From Bugula neritina (lineage: Eukaryota; Bryozoa; Gymnolaemata; Cheilostomatida; Bugulidae), in contig OZ037771.1 of assembly GCA_964035545.1 (NCBI GenBank), positions 9,350,408 to 9,410,407 on the forward strand: a stretch of DNA of 60,000 nucleotides, written 5' to 3'. The stretch's first letter is position 1, and every line of letters starts with the position of its first letter. Below are positions 13,801-24,790 of this stretch, in pieces. A model generated the notes under the pieces. That model ran no database searches and was not told the DNA's origin. It saw only the letters and a program-made list of their open reading frames with translations. The translations under genes were made by a program, and so were the position numbers.

Positions 13801-14541
13801 TTTTGGCAAATGAACTTCTTGTTTTTGTGTTTGGAAAATGCAATTTACAGTTTTGAAAACTTTAGTAAAAAGGTAAACCAAGTATAAATTACTATTTTAG
13901 AATTATAATAAACCAATAATTTGTTGCAATTGATAGCTGTATTAATTATTAGGAATTTACATAACATAAGAATTGGCCAGTTTTGTATAGTTAGTAACAT
14001 AGGCTGAGCAAAAAGTGGCTGTTTGCAGTGAATCAAATCAAAATAGAATACTGCACAAAGCTGGCATGAGTTTTATGTGTAAGTTACTTTTTATGTAGAA
14101 AAGCAAGTTATGTACATGTTATGTACTGTTTTTATTTCTATAAGATAAAAAGTATATTACCATAGGGCATTAGTTGGTACAACATAATAGTACAACTGTG
14201 CCATGCTATAGGGCATAGAGTGTTAGTTTTACAGCTTATGGCATCAGATTATACAAAAAAATTTTGCATTCAACAAAAGTTGTATTAATTGAAACACATC
14301 ACTCAGTGAAAGGACATACTAAGTGCTATATAAGAACCTATGGTGCTTTATATTGACATATGTTACTAACTGCAGGTGTGAAAAGTCCCTCTACATGTTC
14401 TGCGTGGTTCAAATATGCATCTGCTATGCTATCATAGTTGTCTTTCTCTTCTCTACACTCTGCTTGCTGTGTGCTCGACATATATGCTGCTTTGCTGACA
14501 AACAAGCCCTCATATCTCCATCAAACAATTGTGGGAGATGA
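7861..14541 (+). CDS. TMEM272: TMEM272-like four-pass transmembrane protein
   Basis: Six exons join in frame to about 319 residues: 7861-8133, 11247-11400, 11552-11611, 12324-12470, 13388-13547, 14376-14541. The N-terminal 140 residues are hydrophilic and Arg/Ser-rich. Membrane segments are predicted near 144-163 (TTIILALVLFLPIGMVILG), 175-196, 230-250 and 271-296. The family hallmark is the block YLHGCPEEPFLPIYLLVGG after the first membrane segment, with conserved Cys-Pro and PIY. Vertebrate TMEM272 has the same four-pass plan; its function is not established. The stop TGA follows a Cys-rich C-terminal tail. The start is the first ATG in frame, with A at -3; the exon at 5480-6121 could extend it. 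The intron after 12470 begins with a 14-bp array of donor-like units. Confidence 0.8.
8203..8341. repeat. (GT)n/(GTGC)n microsatellite in first intron
   Basis: Two GT-rich blocks separated by about 40 bp of other sequence, 70 bp downstream of the donor at 8134. The open frame on the other strand is repeat-derived. Confidence 0.9.
9014..9226 (-). mobile_element. tRNA-derived SINE
   Basis: On the minus strand the head (about 9222 to 9150) reads TGGTCTAGGGGTTAGAGTGC, close to a pol III A box in a tRNA D-arm, followed about 40 bp later by GAGTTTGAACTC, resembling a B box. The body (9014-9095) is shared with 33646-33715: both contain CACAAGTTTATAGTCA, CTGTGAGA, CCTGGTG and GGCTAAGGACTTATTCA in the same order. 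The dispersed second copy supports a SINE rather than a single tRNA pseudogene. Confidence 0.75.
9891..10383. repeat. 31-bp minisatellite, about 15 copies, in TMEM272-like first intron
   Basis: The unit approximates TGTACAGTGTACTCAGTATG followed by TAGTATAACAG. Copies differ by a few bases (TATAG/TGTGG variants). The unit contains the palindrome TGTACA. The array is interrupted on its right by a MITE; its remnant TTACCCTGTAAAGTGTACTCA resumes at 10729. Confidence 0.93.
10384..10728. mobile_element. MITE with about 75-bp terminal inverted repeats and TTA target duplication
   Basis: The left end GCCTAGGGCCACACTGTGCG and the right end are near-perfect reverse complements for about 75 bp, including TTTTCGCATGCGAA. 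The core is about 200 bp with no coding frame. TTA flanks both sides (10381-10383 and 10729-10731). The pre-insertion sequence ACAGTTACCCTGTA is present intact in the same minisatellite at about 9924, so the duplication can be read directly. A 3-bp TTA duplication is typical of PIF/Harbinger elements; the assignment is inferred from that alone. Confidence 0.85.
12471..12957. repeat. 14-bp minisatellite abutting a 5' splice site, about 34 copies
   Basis: The unit is GTAAGACTAGAGCT, or GTAAGACCAGAGCT. The first unit is the donor of the exon ending at 12470 (TTCTAG then GTAAGA). Every later unit repeats CTGTAAGA, a donor-like hexamer. 10 bp after the array the sequence returns to ordinary intron. 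Confidence 0.97.
13220..13317. repeat. 25-bp tandem repeat, four copies
   Basis: The unit TTGAGTTATGTTTTACTATT plus GTTCC is repeated four times about 70 bp upstream of the exon at 13388. It is pyrimidine-biased. Confidence 0.9.
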
Positions 14542-14804
14542 CAACTCCTTATAGTGAAAACATTAAATTAGAACCGGAACCTATTAAAAAAGGAAATGGT
14601 GTATTTTAAAGTTGCTTAGTGGTGCTCAGTGAGTATAGCCAATCTGTCTATTAAAACAGTAAATTATATTGTACATGCAAATATAAAGCATGACCTAATT
14701 AAAATGGACTTATTGTAGGAAAGTGAATTATCTTCCATTACATATAGTGTTGTATAGTATGTTCTATATGTTTTCAAATTTTATGGTATATATTCTATAT
14801 AAAC

Positions 14805-14810
14805 AATAAA
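14805..14810 (+). terminator. Candidate polyadenylation signal of the TMEM272-like gene
   Basis: AATAAA, followed by AAAGATGT, lies about 265 bp after the stop codon. It is the first clear hexamer downstream. From 14811 to 15800 I see only AT-rich sequence with no gene. Confidence 0.5.
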
Positions 14811-15809
14811 AAGATGTCTATTCATAAATAATTATTTACCATGTCTTGATTTTTCATAATGTTTTATAATAAAACAAGTGTTAAATAGTGCTATAATTAT
14901 TGAGGCTTTTAGACAACATAAGAGTATCTGTTATTTATGGAATTATAATTGAATTTTACATCATTATTGGACAGTTTTAGAGTAATGATACATTAAATTT
15001 ATGACTCATACGTGTTATTTTTGTCGAGAAATTATATGCTTTTTAATCTTTGTTGACTTTGGTAAAATACTCAAACTAATAAATATAAGGTAAACCTAGT
15101 GCAAAAATCCCTTATCTTAATTGAGGTCATTTTTTAGAATTTACAAAAAAAATGTAATAGTCAGTGAGCAAATTTAGTTGTTCATGGTACAGTAATGCAC
15201 TATTTGTATTATTTGGTTCTATAGATATAATAGTATGACACTAAATCTCATTCAAATTTGTGCTACCTATAATTTCTTTTCACTTTCAAAAACGAACTAA
15301 TTTTAGTTTAAATTCTGACCATATCTATTTAACAACGTACAATTACACTTGCATTCAAATAATATCATAATATGCAAAAATAAGCATCATGTAAATTTTA
15401 ACTAGAGATATCATTTGATCTCACAAATATTATTTTTCATAACATTAGCTGCCTGCTAATCATTTATAGGTTGCTATTTAAAGTAAAATATATCAATATT
15501 AGAATTTATGTTAATATGACTTTCGATGTCTACGAAACCGTTATAAATGTAATGTAGCTATTATATCCTACTGAAATGGAATAAATTATAAAACGTGGCT
15601 ACACCCGAGCACTCGTTTAAGTTATGAACAGATAACTCCGTTTCTAATAAAAGCATAAAGATCTGCTTCTCTGCCCGAATAAAAGTCTTTCTTAAAACTA
15701 TGCGAGCACACGCAAACCCTGCAACAAACGGTCTGCTATAAGTGTTTACACCTGCTGTACACTCGTAACCACTAATTAACCAGTCTGTGGATTTGTTTAG
15801 ATTTTTACA

Positions 15810-16330
15810 TTAAAATTAATAGTAATAGTAAATGTAGTTGTAATAGTAATACTAATATATAATAATTTTTTTTATAATTTTATCAAAGGGAATATCAAAA
15901 TGGTGAAGCTTCGCTGAGCCAACCTCAACATGCACATGAACATTATGATTATACTTGTAGCATTAGACTTAGTAATAGTTGGTGTTACACTTTGACTTAG
16001 ACTTAGTCTTACAGTTACTGTTACTGTTACTGTGTTAATGTTAGCGATACATTTAGTTTTACTGTTACTGTTAGTATTAGTATGACTACCTCTATCACTA
16101 TGACTACTTTTGAAAAGAGCGAGACTGAGTATATGACTTAAAGTTGAACTAAAAGTAAAACTGTAGTACCTACTAGTACTAGTAATAACTAATAGTAATA
16201 GTAATATTAATAAGTAATGAATGATATTGGCTGCCACTCTGGCCAATCATTATGAGTATCAGTAGGTCTACGAGTATCAGTATTGTATTTAGTTTTACTC
16301 CGAGTCTCAGTCTGACAGTGCTGCACTTGC
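15810..16330. repeat. Degenerate (TAGTAA)n/(TTACTG)n low-complexity region
   Basis: Runs such as AGTAATAGTAATACTAATA and TTACTGTTACTGTTACTG dominate, then GAGTATCAGTA and CGAGTCTCAG variants. Similar sequence recurs at 19140-19340, 34800-35430 and 36170-36430. The minus-strand open frame here is a by-product. Confidence 0.75.
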
Positions 16331-17660
16331 CTCGACGTTCTTTGCTAAGGTGGGTGGACCAGAAAGTAATACTTTTATGGGGTCTCTTTCTTGTCCAGCT
16401 GGTCCTGATTTGAGTTGGAGCCTGTTCCTTCTACCTGAGATATGGCAATTATCAACTATGTAGAATATAGGAGTTGAGTGGGGTTAAACAGTATGTATAG
16501 AGCATACCTCACCTTGAGTTAAGTCAGTTGATTTCGGGGTAGAGCTGAGGCCGTGTTGATAGATTCACCAGTACACCACAAAGTAATCCTTTTGCTCTCG
16601 TCGTACCTCGTCACTCTTGTGTGCCAATGACATCTCACTACATCCCCCTTTTGACGCAATTACATAAAAACAAGAATACCACCGTATCCTTGCAATCAGA
16701 CAAAACAAAAAAGCAGTACCAAGTCATGATACAACTTTACCAAAAACAAAGAAGCAAACAAACTTTATATGGTAGCATTCACATATTGTCATCTGAGGCC
16801 ATCAGGATTACTATAGTGAAGTACTCACAAGGTTATATACAAATATACATAGGTACTACTAAAGTACTAATATCCCTGAAACTTGAGTTTCAATAAGTTA
16901 AGTCTTATATTATGTCTCCGCTCTCTTGACCACACATCAGCTAAAATATAGTTGACATGTAAACCATCTAGTAGTTAATTATAGCAGAACTTAGTACGAT
17001 CTTTATTGGCTATAACTACATACTTATTTAAAAAAGGCCTGTGAATCCCATTATTTCTGTTGTTTTGAACAATAAATCCATTAGCCAAAAAAACTTTCTT
17101 CCAACAAAGCCCACCATTCACGATACTTGTGTCGTCACAACAGCTTAGAAGTCCTACGCCCTACAGGTATTCAGTAGATACATGTTTTAAACGTTATACG
17201 GCATAGAATTCATGGTGGGAAAGACCACCATGATTCTTCTAGAGCATAGCCTGCACCTGATGTTTTCCATCTCCTCAACAATATCTTCAGACTCTTGCTT
17301 AGCCATAATTTTTGTTTGTGAGCCAACAGAGATCTTCTTGGTGAAACGGATAGGGCCCTCAGCCACATACAAGAGAAGGTATCTCTCAGCAGGATGACTT
17401 CCCAGAAAAAAGCCCACCAGTTGAGTCATAGTACAATCACACCGAATCAGTATAATGTCAAACCCTCCTAAATCAATTTCCGATACCATAGAATTTCTTA
17501 CGATAGCACATCACTGAGACATCTGAAACAACAAAAAAGAGAAAAAAATAACTTATAAATACAGGTCAAATTTGACTGGCTTATTAACTAATCTGCCAGA
17601 TCTGGTCCTATATTCTGGGGCATCCCCCTTAGCCTCACTAGGTGTCACATTAGGAGAAGG
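16331..17660. other. Non-repetitive sequence left of the Ty3 fragment, no supported gene
   Basis: This stretch is less AT-rich than its surroundings. A 100-codon minus-strand open frame (17489 to 17187; contains FTKKISVGSQTKIMAKQESE) has no recognisable domain. It may be the 3' part of the adjacent retroelement (beyond integrase, or LTR) or unrelated. I could not identify a paired LTR by eye. Confidence 0.4.
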
Positions 17661-17689
17661 GGATCTAAGTTTGCCCCTGATGCTGGCTG

Positions 17690-19135
17690 TTGAGATTTTC
17701 TAACTTGACGGCACGGCGAACGGGCTTGTTGTATGTTCGACTAGAGAAACTTTCCTGAGACAGGTAATGCCACTCCTTGCAGCGACATGTTCTGCACTTC
17801 TTCCTGACGTGACAACTCTTGCGCACAAAGAGAAGCAAAAACCCGATTGCGTCTGAGGAAAGAGTCGCCATTTAAGACCAAAATATCATAACCAGCTGTA
17901 GCCACAACAGTACCTTTTTTTATCCCCCTCGCTCTCAAATGCACATCTTGACCAATAGCCAAAGGAGTAGCACACTTCATCCGATGCCAGAGATTGTAGT
18001 CCTCTGACATCTGTCTTTTGTAGTCATGTTCAGCTTGGCGCAGACGAGGCAGATCAATAGTAGTGTTAGCATGTATGCCCATGGAATGGAGGGCTTTTTG
18101 AAATGAAAGCTCCAATGGCGAGTAGCCATTCCTAAATGGGGAGTCTCTGTATGAACCCAAACCCGCCTGGAGAGTTACATTCTTTTTTAACAGTGATTTT
18201 ACAGTCTGAACTGCTCTCTCCACTTTCCCATTACTCTGCGGGTATTTGGGACTGCTCGTTACATGTTGGACTTTCCATCGTCTCAGAGATGACTGAAACC
18301 CATTACTCATAAACTGTGGCCCATTGTTTGACCTCAGAGTATTAGAAATGCCTGACAAACAAAATCACTCCTCCAACTTCCTCACGACGATGCTGGTCTG
18401 CAAATCTGGTAGAATGTCACACAAAATAAACCTATTATAGTAGTCGACCACGGCAATATAGTCCTTGTTCTCCCACCTGAAAAACTCTAATGCCAACCTC
18501 CACCAAGGAAAAGGAGATGCCACCATCGGCTCCTTTGGCACTCTTCAGAAATCTGCACATTTTTTCATGAGCTAACCATTTTCTGAATTTTAGAGGTCAT
18601 ACCAGGCCATCGTAAAACCTGCTTTGCTCTTTGAATATTTTTACCTCGTCTAGATTGCCTCTGTGAATGTGTATCTTCTCCCTACAACTCTCCGGGATGA
18701 AAACCCTCTGGTCTAGAAACCATACCATCGACGACCGTCATGAAATGTCTTGCTGCATAGTACTCCATAATCACTGGATTCAACCCAGCCAATGACGGCC
18801 ACCCCACCTCTATATAGTGTAGCAACCATCAACCTACATCACCATGGAAAGTTGCAGCTTGGATTTCCTGCATCATACATTCAGAGATCAGCAAAGAGTT
18901 CAACAACTCTTGCATCATAGCATTGCCCACTAAACATATTGACCCATCCTTTCTCAGACTAATCCTTGAAAGAGCGTCAGCTACCACCACCAGTCCTGCT
19001 GTATAACGCACAGTGTAATCGAAGCCCAACATTCGCAATCTAAAACGCTGTAACTTGATTGACAGTTTAGCAAGCTCCTTCCTCTACGTCACAGCTGACA
19101 AAAGATGGTGATCAGTAATGAAACTTTGTCACCTA
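17690..19135 (-). pseudogene. Ty3/gypsy-type retrotransposon pol fragment (RNase H to integrase), decayed
   Basis: Read on the minus strand from 19135: an RNase H end with FITDHHLLSA, an in-frame stop, then LQRFRLRMLGFDYTV and YTAGLVVVADALSR, the usual C-terminal RNase H block. Next is the integrase core with PWWRLALEFF and NKDYIAVVDYYNRF, a further in-frame stop, then LRSNNGPQFMSNGFQ and YPQSNGKVERAVQTVK carrying the catalytic Asp-to-Glu spacing. A C-terminal chromatin/DNA-binding region follows to about 17741. Gag, protease and reverse transcriptase are absent; sequence upstream of 19135 changes abruptly to low-complexity TA repeats. It resembles the invertebrate K02A2.6-like group. Stops and truncation make it inactive. 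Confidence 0.85.
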
Positions 19136-19139
19136 AGAA

Positions 19140-20015
19140 TATTACAAACACAACACCTGTAAAATAACTATATAGTAATGCAGTTATACTAATACTGATA
19201 CTAGTAGTTATAGTAATTAGTGCCACAGAAATACAACTGCAAACATAACTATACGTAATATCATTAGTAATAATGTAATATACTTATAGGCAATGGTAAA
19301 TTAGTAATAATATAATAGTAATACTAAGAGTTATGTGCTTATGCCTATGTTTGCTGCAGTGTTTCATTCATTGTTATAACCATCAGTATAAGTGTATTAC
19401 GCTAATTAACTTATTGTAGTGCTAATGTGTTATTGGAGGTGTTGATATTACTACTTGCAACTTTTTTATCTTGCTCATTTTGCCTTTCTATGACATATGG
19501 CTTAATTTTAAAAACTGATTTGTTAGTATTGCCAACAGTTATAATTTTTAATTTTCAGAAATAATTCTGATTTTAATGATTAATATTACTTTTATAAACT
19601 TTTATTAGGATTTTACATAGGCCTATTGGTATTGGTGTATATTTGTAACAATAACTATCTTGTTTCTCAAGATTTCTCAACTTTTAATTAGTATTCAAGT
19701 AATTTCATTGTAATACTTATATGCCAATTGAGTAAACTTATAGTCCAGTTGTTTTGATTGCTTTAATAATTAAATCGATGACTTTAGTTATTAGTTTAGG
19801 TTATTGCTCTCTCATTAGAGCTTTCCCAGTCACTCGCTGGTGTAAATTTAAGCCCAATTATTATAATGCTATGTGTGTTTATTTGAAAATTGTAAATAAA
19901 ATCAATGACATTTTTAGCATGAGTTTTTATTAGAGACTGTATGTCACCTCAATGCATTTCTTGTTGCAGATCTGATAATGAGTGTGGTGTCCAAATCTAA
20001 AGCTATCATAGCGGA
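19140..20015. other. TA-rich low-complexity DNA, no gene seen
   Basis: 19140-19340 is a TAATAG/ACTAAT-rich stretch like that at 15810-16330. 19341-20015 is AT-rich and holds the upstream region of the RNF26-like gene; an intron acceptor (TTGTTGCAG at about 19968) may define its 5' UTR exon. Confidence 0.6.
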
Positions 20016-23000
20016 ATGATTTATTTGATTGAGGTTGTCACAGATACCCTGTCATCCATCCTCAATCTCAACTATGCTGTCGTTAGTTTAATAGCGACAT
20101 TCTCTTCCAACTTTGTTTTTTCTATATCGGCAGTCTTTCAGTCTGTCTACACCTTTTTGCTATGTCTATACACCCTGGCAACTTGCACATTGAATGACCT
20201 CCTACAGTTACTAGTACTGTGGGGAAAGGTATCACTATGGTTTGCTATCCAACTGGTGCTCTATGTAAAGGTGTCATTCTCATATTTAGATGCATGCATT
20301 TACAGTGTAAGTACCATCTTGCTCTCCTTGTATGCCGAAAGTATTTGAAATAATTTAGAAAGTTTTTAACTCAATTTTATATGCAAAATACTATTTTTTT
20401 GTTGCTTATTAGAAAATGCTAGATATTAAACTTGTTTGTGTATTTTTCAGGTTTATGAATATTTCTTACGGTTAGCTTCTAGCCTATCAGAGATCATCAC
20501 CTTAGTCGTGGACCTTTTACTTTCTCTCATTCGTTTGCCATATGCTGGACTGGAGTTGGTTGACAGCAATTTCTCATGGTGCTATCGGGAGTTGTTGCAC
20601 CAGTTGAAGAGTGCTTGCTCTATAGCTGTGAATGCTGTCTCAGAGTGCATATACCTCCTGATGCTCATACCTTACTCTTTAGCTAATCTCGTGTTCAGAT
20701 TGATTACTGATTTATTTTATTTTTTGCAAAAGTAAGTTTTATTTTATCTTATAGTAGAATGTTGTTATATCTACAATAATGCTAATGATAGTGTTTGTGA
20801 TAAAAGAAAATAGTATAATAAAGTACTTCATAGAGTTTATAGAATATTCTATATAGCATAGTCTGTAGCATATAGTTCATAGCATAGAGTTTATAGCATA
20901 AGGTTTATGGTATAAAATCTATAGCATAGATTCTATAGCGGGTACCATAAAGTCCATAGCATATAATAGACGGCATAAAGTATGTAGCATATAATCTATA
21001 CTCTATAGCATATAGTATGTAGCTTATAGTCTATACTCTATAGCATATAGTATGTAGCATATAGTCTATACTCTATAGCTACTTAGTATATAGCATATAG
21101 TCTATACTCTATAGCATATAGTATGTAGCTTATAGTCTATACTCTATAGCTACTTAGTAGCTCTGCTCTTCACCTGGTAATCTGTAACCTTTCACTTGAT
21201 GTTAAAGTCACTGACTTAGGCATATTTACTTTTGTAGCTATTCTTTTCCAACGCTTCATAAAGCATCAAGTAGTTGTGTTACTTTGTAGACTGTGTATCC
21301 ATTCTTTGAATATCTGTGCTGATAGTTACCAATGTGTTCATGATATCTCGAGAGATGCTCTCAGCAAAATGTGTAAAACATTTGCATCTGTTTTCAACAC
21401 CTACAGTGCTGCAGTCCACCACTGCTTCTGGCAAGTGTCTTTGCTGTCCTTTCAAACTGCTAAGTTGGTCAGAGAAATTTCTGAAAAGGTATTATTGATT
21501 TAATCCAAAATTATTTTATAATTTTTGTTACAAATTTTTTTTATATTTTAGAGCATATTGATATAGATGAATATTAAACTACTCATGTTATTTTAAAGAT
21601 TAGATAGTCCAACTTGGGAGTTGTCTTCTTAAGCTTCAATACTGAAAGCAATGGTAGGATTAAGGAACAACTTTATGCTATTCATTCATATTAAAGATTC
21701 ATTGACCCAGTAGCAATACGGAGTCAACAAGTCTTTTAGGAGGTGGAGGGGCATCTCATATTTAATGAATGTTTTGTATTTGGGGTTTACATTTTAAAAA
21801 AAAATTAAATTTTTCTTTGAGATGGTGGTGGCATATTACTGGGTTTTTACTAAAAAAGACTTAGTTTCCAATTTATGAAGAATTCAGTAATGAAAAGCTT
21901 TACTAAGGATATTTTGCCTTTTTATCAGTTCCCTCGTGCCTCGTCATACGTTTCAGTTTACTACTGGGGAAGGAGGTCTAAATCTTTTACAATTTTTTAG
22001 ACACAACTTCTAATTGTAAATTAAGTATCGGGATGTTGGAAAAGAGTCTATTGTCTGCTCATTCGCAACATATTTACCACAATACATCATCTACTCTTGT
22101 ATTTGTAGATATATTTCCACAATGTCACACTTCTGTTTGATGACAATGCCACAATTCCTGAGCTGCTTCTCTCTCTCATACTGTCTCCCCTGCAGATAGT
22201 GATAGTCATTGTTCGTAATGTGTCCTCCTATCTGTCACATGGCTACCGCCTAGTTTCCCACCACCATACAGTACACACACTACGTGTCACATTGCCAGAT
22301 TTCGACTACTCTCTCTACTGTGTAGTTGAAGAGCTGGTTTGGGTTTCACTTCTCACCATAAAAACTAATTGGGCTCTCGTACTCATAGCCCTGGCTCTTG
22401 GATTAGCAGTCTACCTCGCTATGCAGATACGTGCTCGTCATCAGGATAATGTGGATAGAGAAAGGGCTGTAGGTCAGTATTTGTATAGTTTTCTTTATGG
22501 GTGAGCTGATCTAATTCAATCTAGCTGATAAAATGACTGTTTTTATTTGTCAAGTTAATCCAACACTTTAGTTATGTTAGCAATGCTTTCCTAACATAAA
22601 CTTTCATTTTCTAGTTGTGTTTAAAAAAGCTGGTTATACAGCAAACTATGGGATCTAATTAGTAGCTCTAATTTTAGAACACTAATTAGGTAATGAGCGA
22701 AAGTTAGCTCTTTCTAGTCTAAATTCAGTAATTTATGGTTAAAATTTAGTTGTTTATGATCTGAGTTTATTAAGTACATAATGTTGCATATAAATTATTT
22801 TTCTTCAAATGCTGAAGTGATTAGTTTGTTTTTAATGCAATTGATTATAGTGTTATTAGCAAATTATACTCTAGTGAAAGTGTATCTGGGAGAAGACAGT
22901 CATAGAAAGGTCTAGTATAAATGGTATAGGTGTGATACCTGATGGGCTGATGGATATTTTACTGTCTGCCACTCATTCTTTTCTCAAGTATTTTGCCCTG

Positions 23001-24111
23001 GTGAAGGGGCCACCAAAAATTTATCGCTTCAATAAAGATTAGATCACATGGAGCTTTTTGCTAGCGGAACTTTGCATGGATAGTAAAATAGTGCTGTTTG
23101 TCAGGATTTCATGTAGTAAAAATACTAATTTATGCTGTGAAGTTCTTGCAGTGGCACTATTTAACTAGTTTTCTTTTCTCATTACAGTTTTATAGTGTCA
23201 ATGTGAATTTATTGAGAATTATGAGTAAGAATTAAAATGAGATCATTTTCAACATAACATTGAAGCCATGAACAATACAATTGTCACTGGAGTTTCGCTC
23301 TTTCTTGTATGCTGTGTAACGAGTAACTCCCGCAGCAGCATGTTTTCACAATGCTGCTCTTTCTGACTCCAGTTTTAACAGCTTGCTCCTGTTTAATTAG
23401 ATTTCCAGTTACCTATTGTCTATAAAATTGTCCAACTGCCATCAGCTGCAATAAGGTTAGTTTTATTTTGTATACTAAATCTGTTGCTCTTTCCATATTT
23501 CATCAGGTTTGGTAGCTGAAAACCAAGAGTTACCTGCCGTTATTGATCTCTCTGAGTCCGAGAGTGATGGTGATAGTGATCTTATACTTATGCAACTTCC
23601 ACCTACACGACCTCTGCATCCTATAAGGTCAAGATCATCAACCCCTGATCTCTCCATGCCAGGGTATGTAAGATAATACCTCTGGAAAGTGGAAACTGTT
23701 GAGGTTTTTAGACTTGATATAAAAATAATTAATTATAAAAAGTAGTTTTGAAGATATGTTCATGTGGTGTCATGCATTTATGTGATGGTGTCATATAATA
23801 TGTATGTGATGTCATGAGTTTATGTGATGAAGTCATATAATATGTATGTGATGTCATAAGTTTATGTGATGGCGTCATATTTTTGTAGGTCAGAAACTCG
23901 GTATATACGCAAACTGAAAGTTAAACTAGATAACGAGTTGAATGACAGGCTATGCACGGTGTGCCAAGAGCATTACAGGGATATTCTCCTCCTCCCATGT
24001 AAACATGTCTGCATATGTAATGACTGTACCCAACAGATACTCCGGCGTAGATCTGCCAAGTGCCCACTATGCAGGACTAAGATCACTCAGGCTATGAATG
24101 TATTCTTATAG
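20016..24111 (+). CDS. RNF26: RNF26-like multi-pass membrane E3 ubiquitin ligase
   Basis: Six exons join in frame to about 504 residues: 20016-20306, 20451-20731, 21290-21488, 22109-22472, 23507-23663, 23889-24111. The first 370 residues are strongly hydrophobic, with several predicted membrane segments (for example LVLWGKVSLWFAIQLVLYV and ALVLIALALGLAVYLAMQI). A C-terminal C3HC4 RING follows: LCTVCQE, LLLPCKHVCICNDC, KCPLCR, ending ALNVYL-like as QAMNVFL. Membrane N-terminus plus extreme C-terminal RING of this form is the RNF26 plan; human RNF26 is an ER ligase that organises endosomes and acts on STING. A 53-residue linker exon carries a candidate SUMO-binding motif (VIDLSESESD, residues 390-399). 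The acceptor at 21289 was chosen because the alternative at 21237 gives a stop. Human RNF26 is shorter (about 430 residues). Confidence 0.88.
20815..21165. repeat. Complex minisatellite in RNF26-like second intron
   Basis: Units of the type TATAGCATATAGTATGTAGC and TATAGTCTATACTC recur, degenerate on the left and more regular from 20990. It begins about 85 bp after the donor at 20732 and ends about 125 bp before the exon at 21290. Confidence 0.85.
23755..23888. repeat. About 45-bp tandem repeat ending at the acceptor of the RNF26-like last exon
   Basis: Units containing TTTATGTGATG, GTCATATAATATG and TATGTGATGTCAT recur three times. The last partial unit runs GTGATGGCGTCATATTTTTGTAG and provides the pyrimidine tract and AG of the exon at 23889. 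Confidence 0.8.
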
Positions 24112-24149
24112 TATGTGCAAGAAATGTGCCAACTGTTCATATGGTTATT

Positions 24150-24260
24150 GCCAGTTACTATATAGAGTTCAACTCTTAGTTGCTATAAAGAGTCCAACTA
24201 TTAGTTACCATATAGAATTCAACTATTAGTTGCCAATAAAGTTCAATAAATGATTAAAAA
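24150..24260 (+). terminator. 3' UTR repeat and candidate polyadenylation signals of RNF26-like gene
   Basis: Three degenerate units of about 30 bp (TATAGAGTTCAACTCTTAGTTGC type, with GTTCAAC/TTAGTTG) are followed by CAATAAAG and CAATAAATG around 24234-24250. These AATAAA hexamers lie 120-140 bp after the stop. 24261-24790 is AT-rich intergenic DNA between two convergent genes. Confidence 0.6.
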
Positions 24261-24790
24261 CATATCTAAGTGAGTTGGCACTCTCACAGTTGCATGTGTG
24301 TAGATGTGGAAATCAACCATGATATCTGCACAATTTGTGAGTTGGTTAAGTTTTTGGACTCCAGCCATGCAATATTAAATTATATACTATTAGTATAAGC
24401 AAACCTTTTACAACAGTGTTTATATTAGGTTTTCAATCATTTTAGGGCTGTCAAAAATAGGTGCTGTACATAGTTTAGAGTCTTAATAGTAATTATTGTG
24501 TATTTATTTATATTTTATACTTTTTGCACTATCATATTTATATTTGTGTAGTTATTCTTCAACGATATATTATTTTAATCTGTTTGAACTTCAAACACAT
24601 TGTTACACTTACACAACTTATTTAATTTAAATTTAATATAAATTTGTTATTTACAATAAAACCATATATGTCTTTGCTATTTCTTTGCACAATTTAGTAA
24701 AACCAAATATTGTTTGTTGAAACTGCTTTCAACTAAAACAAAAGTTGTGTGTATTAGTATTGTAGGGCCTAATTTAGTATGGATAGGAGG

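Noticed and set aside
17187-17489. 100-codon minus-strand frame as a host gene
   Set aside because: No domain, no splice context, and adjacent to a decayed retroelement; left as unassigned sequence.
21238-21289. Extension of the third RNF26-like exon to an acceptor at 21237
   Set aside because: In the phase set by the preceding exon it gives an in-frame stop; the acceptor at 21289 keeps the frame open.
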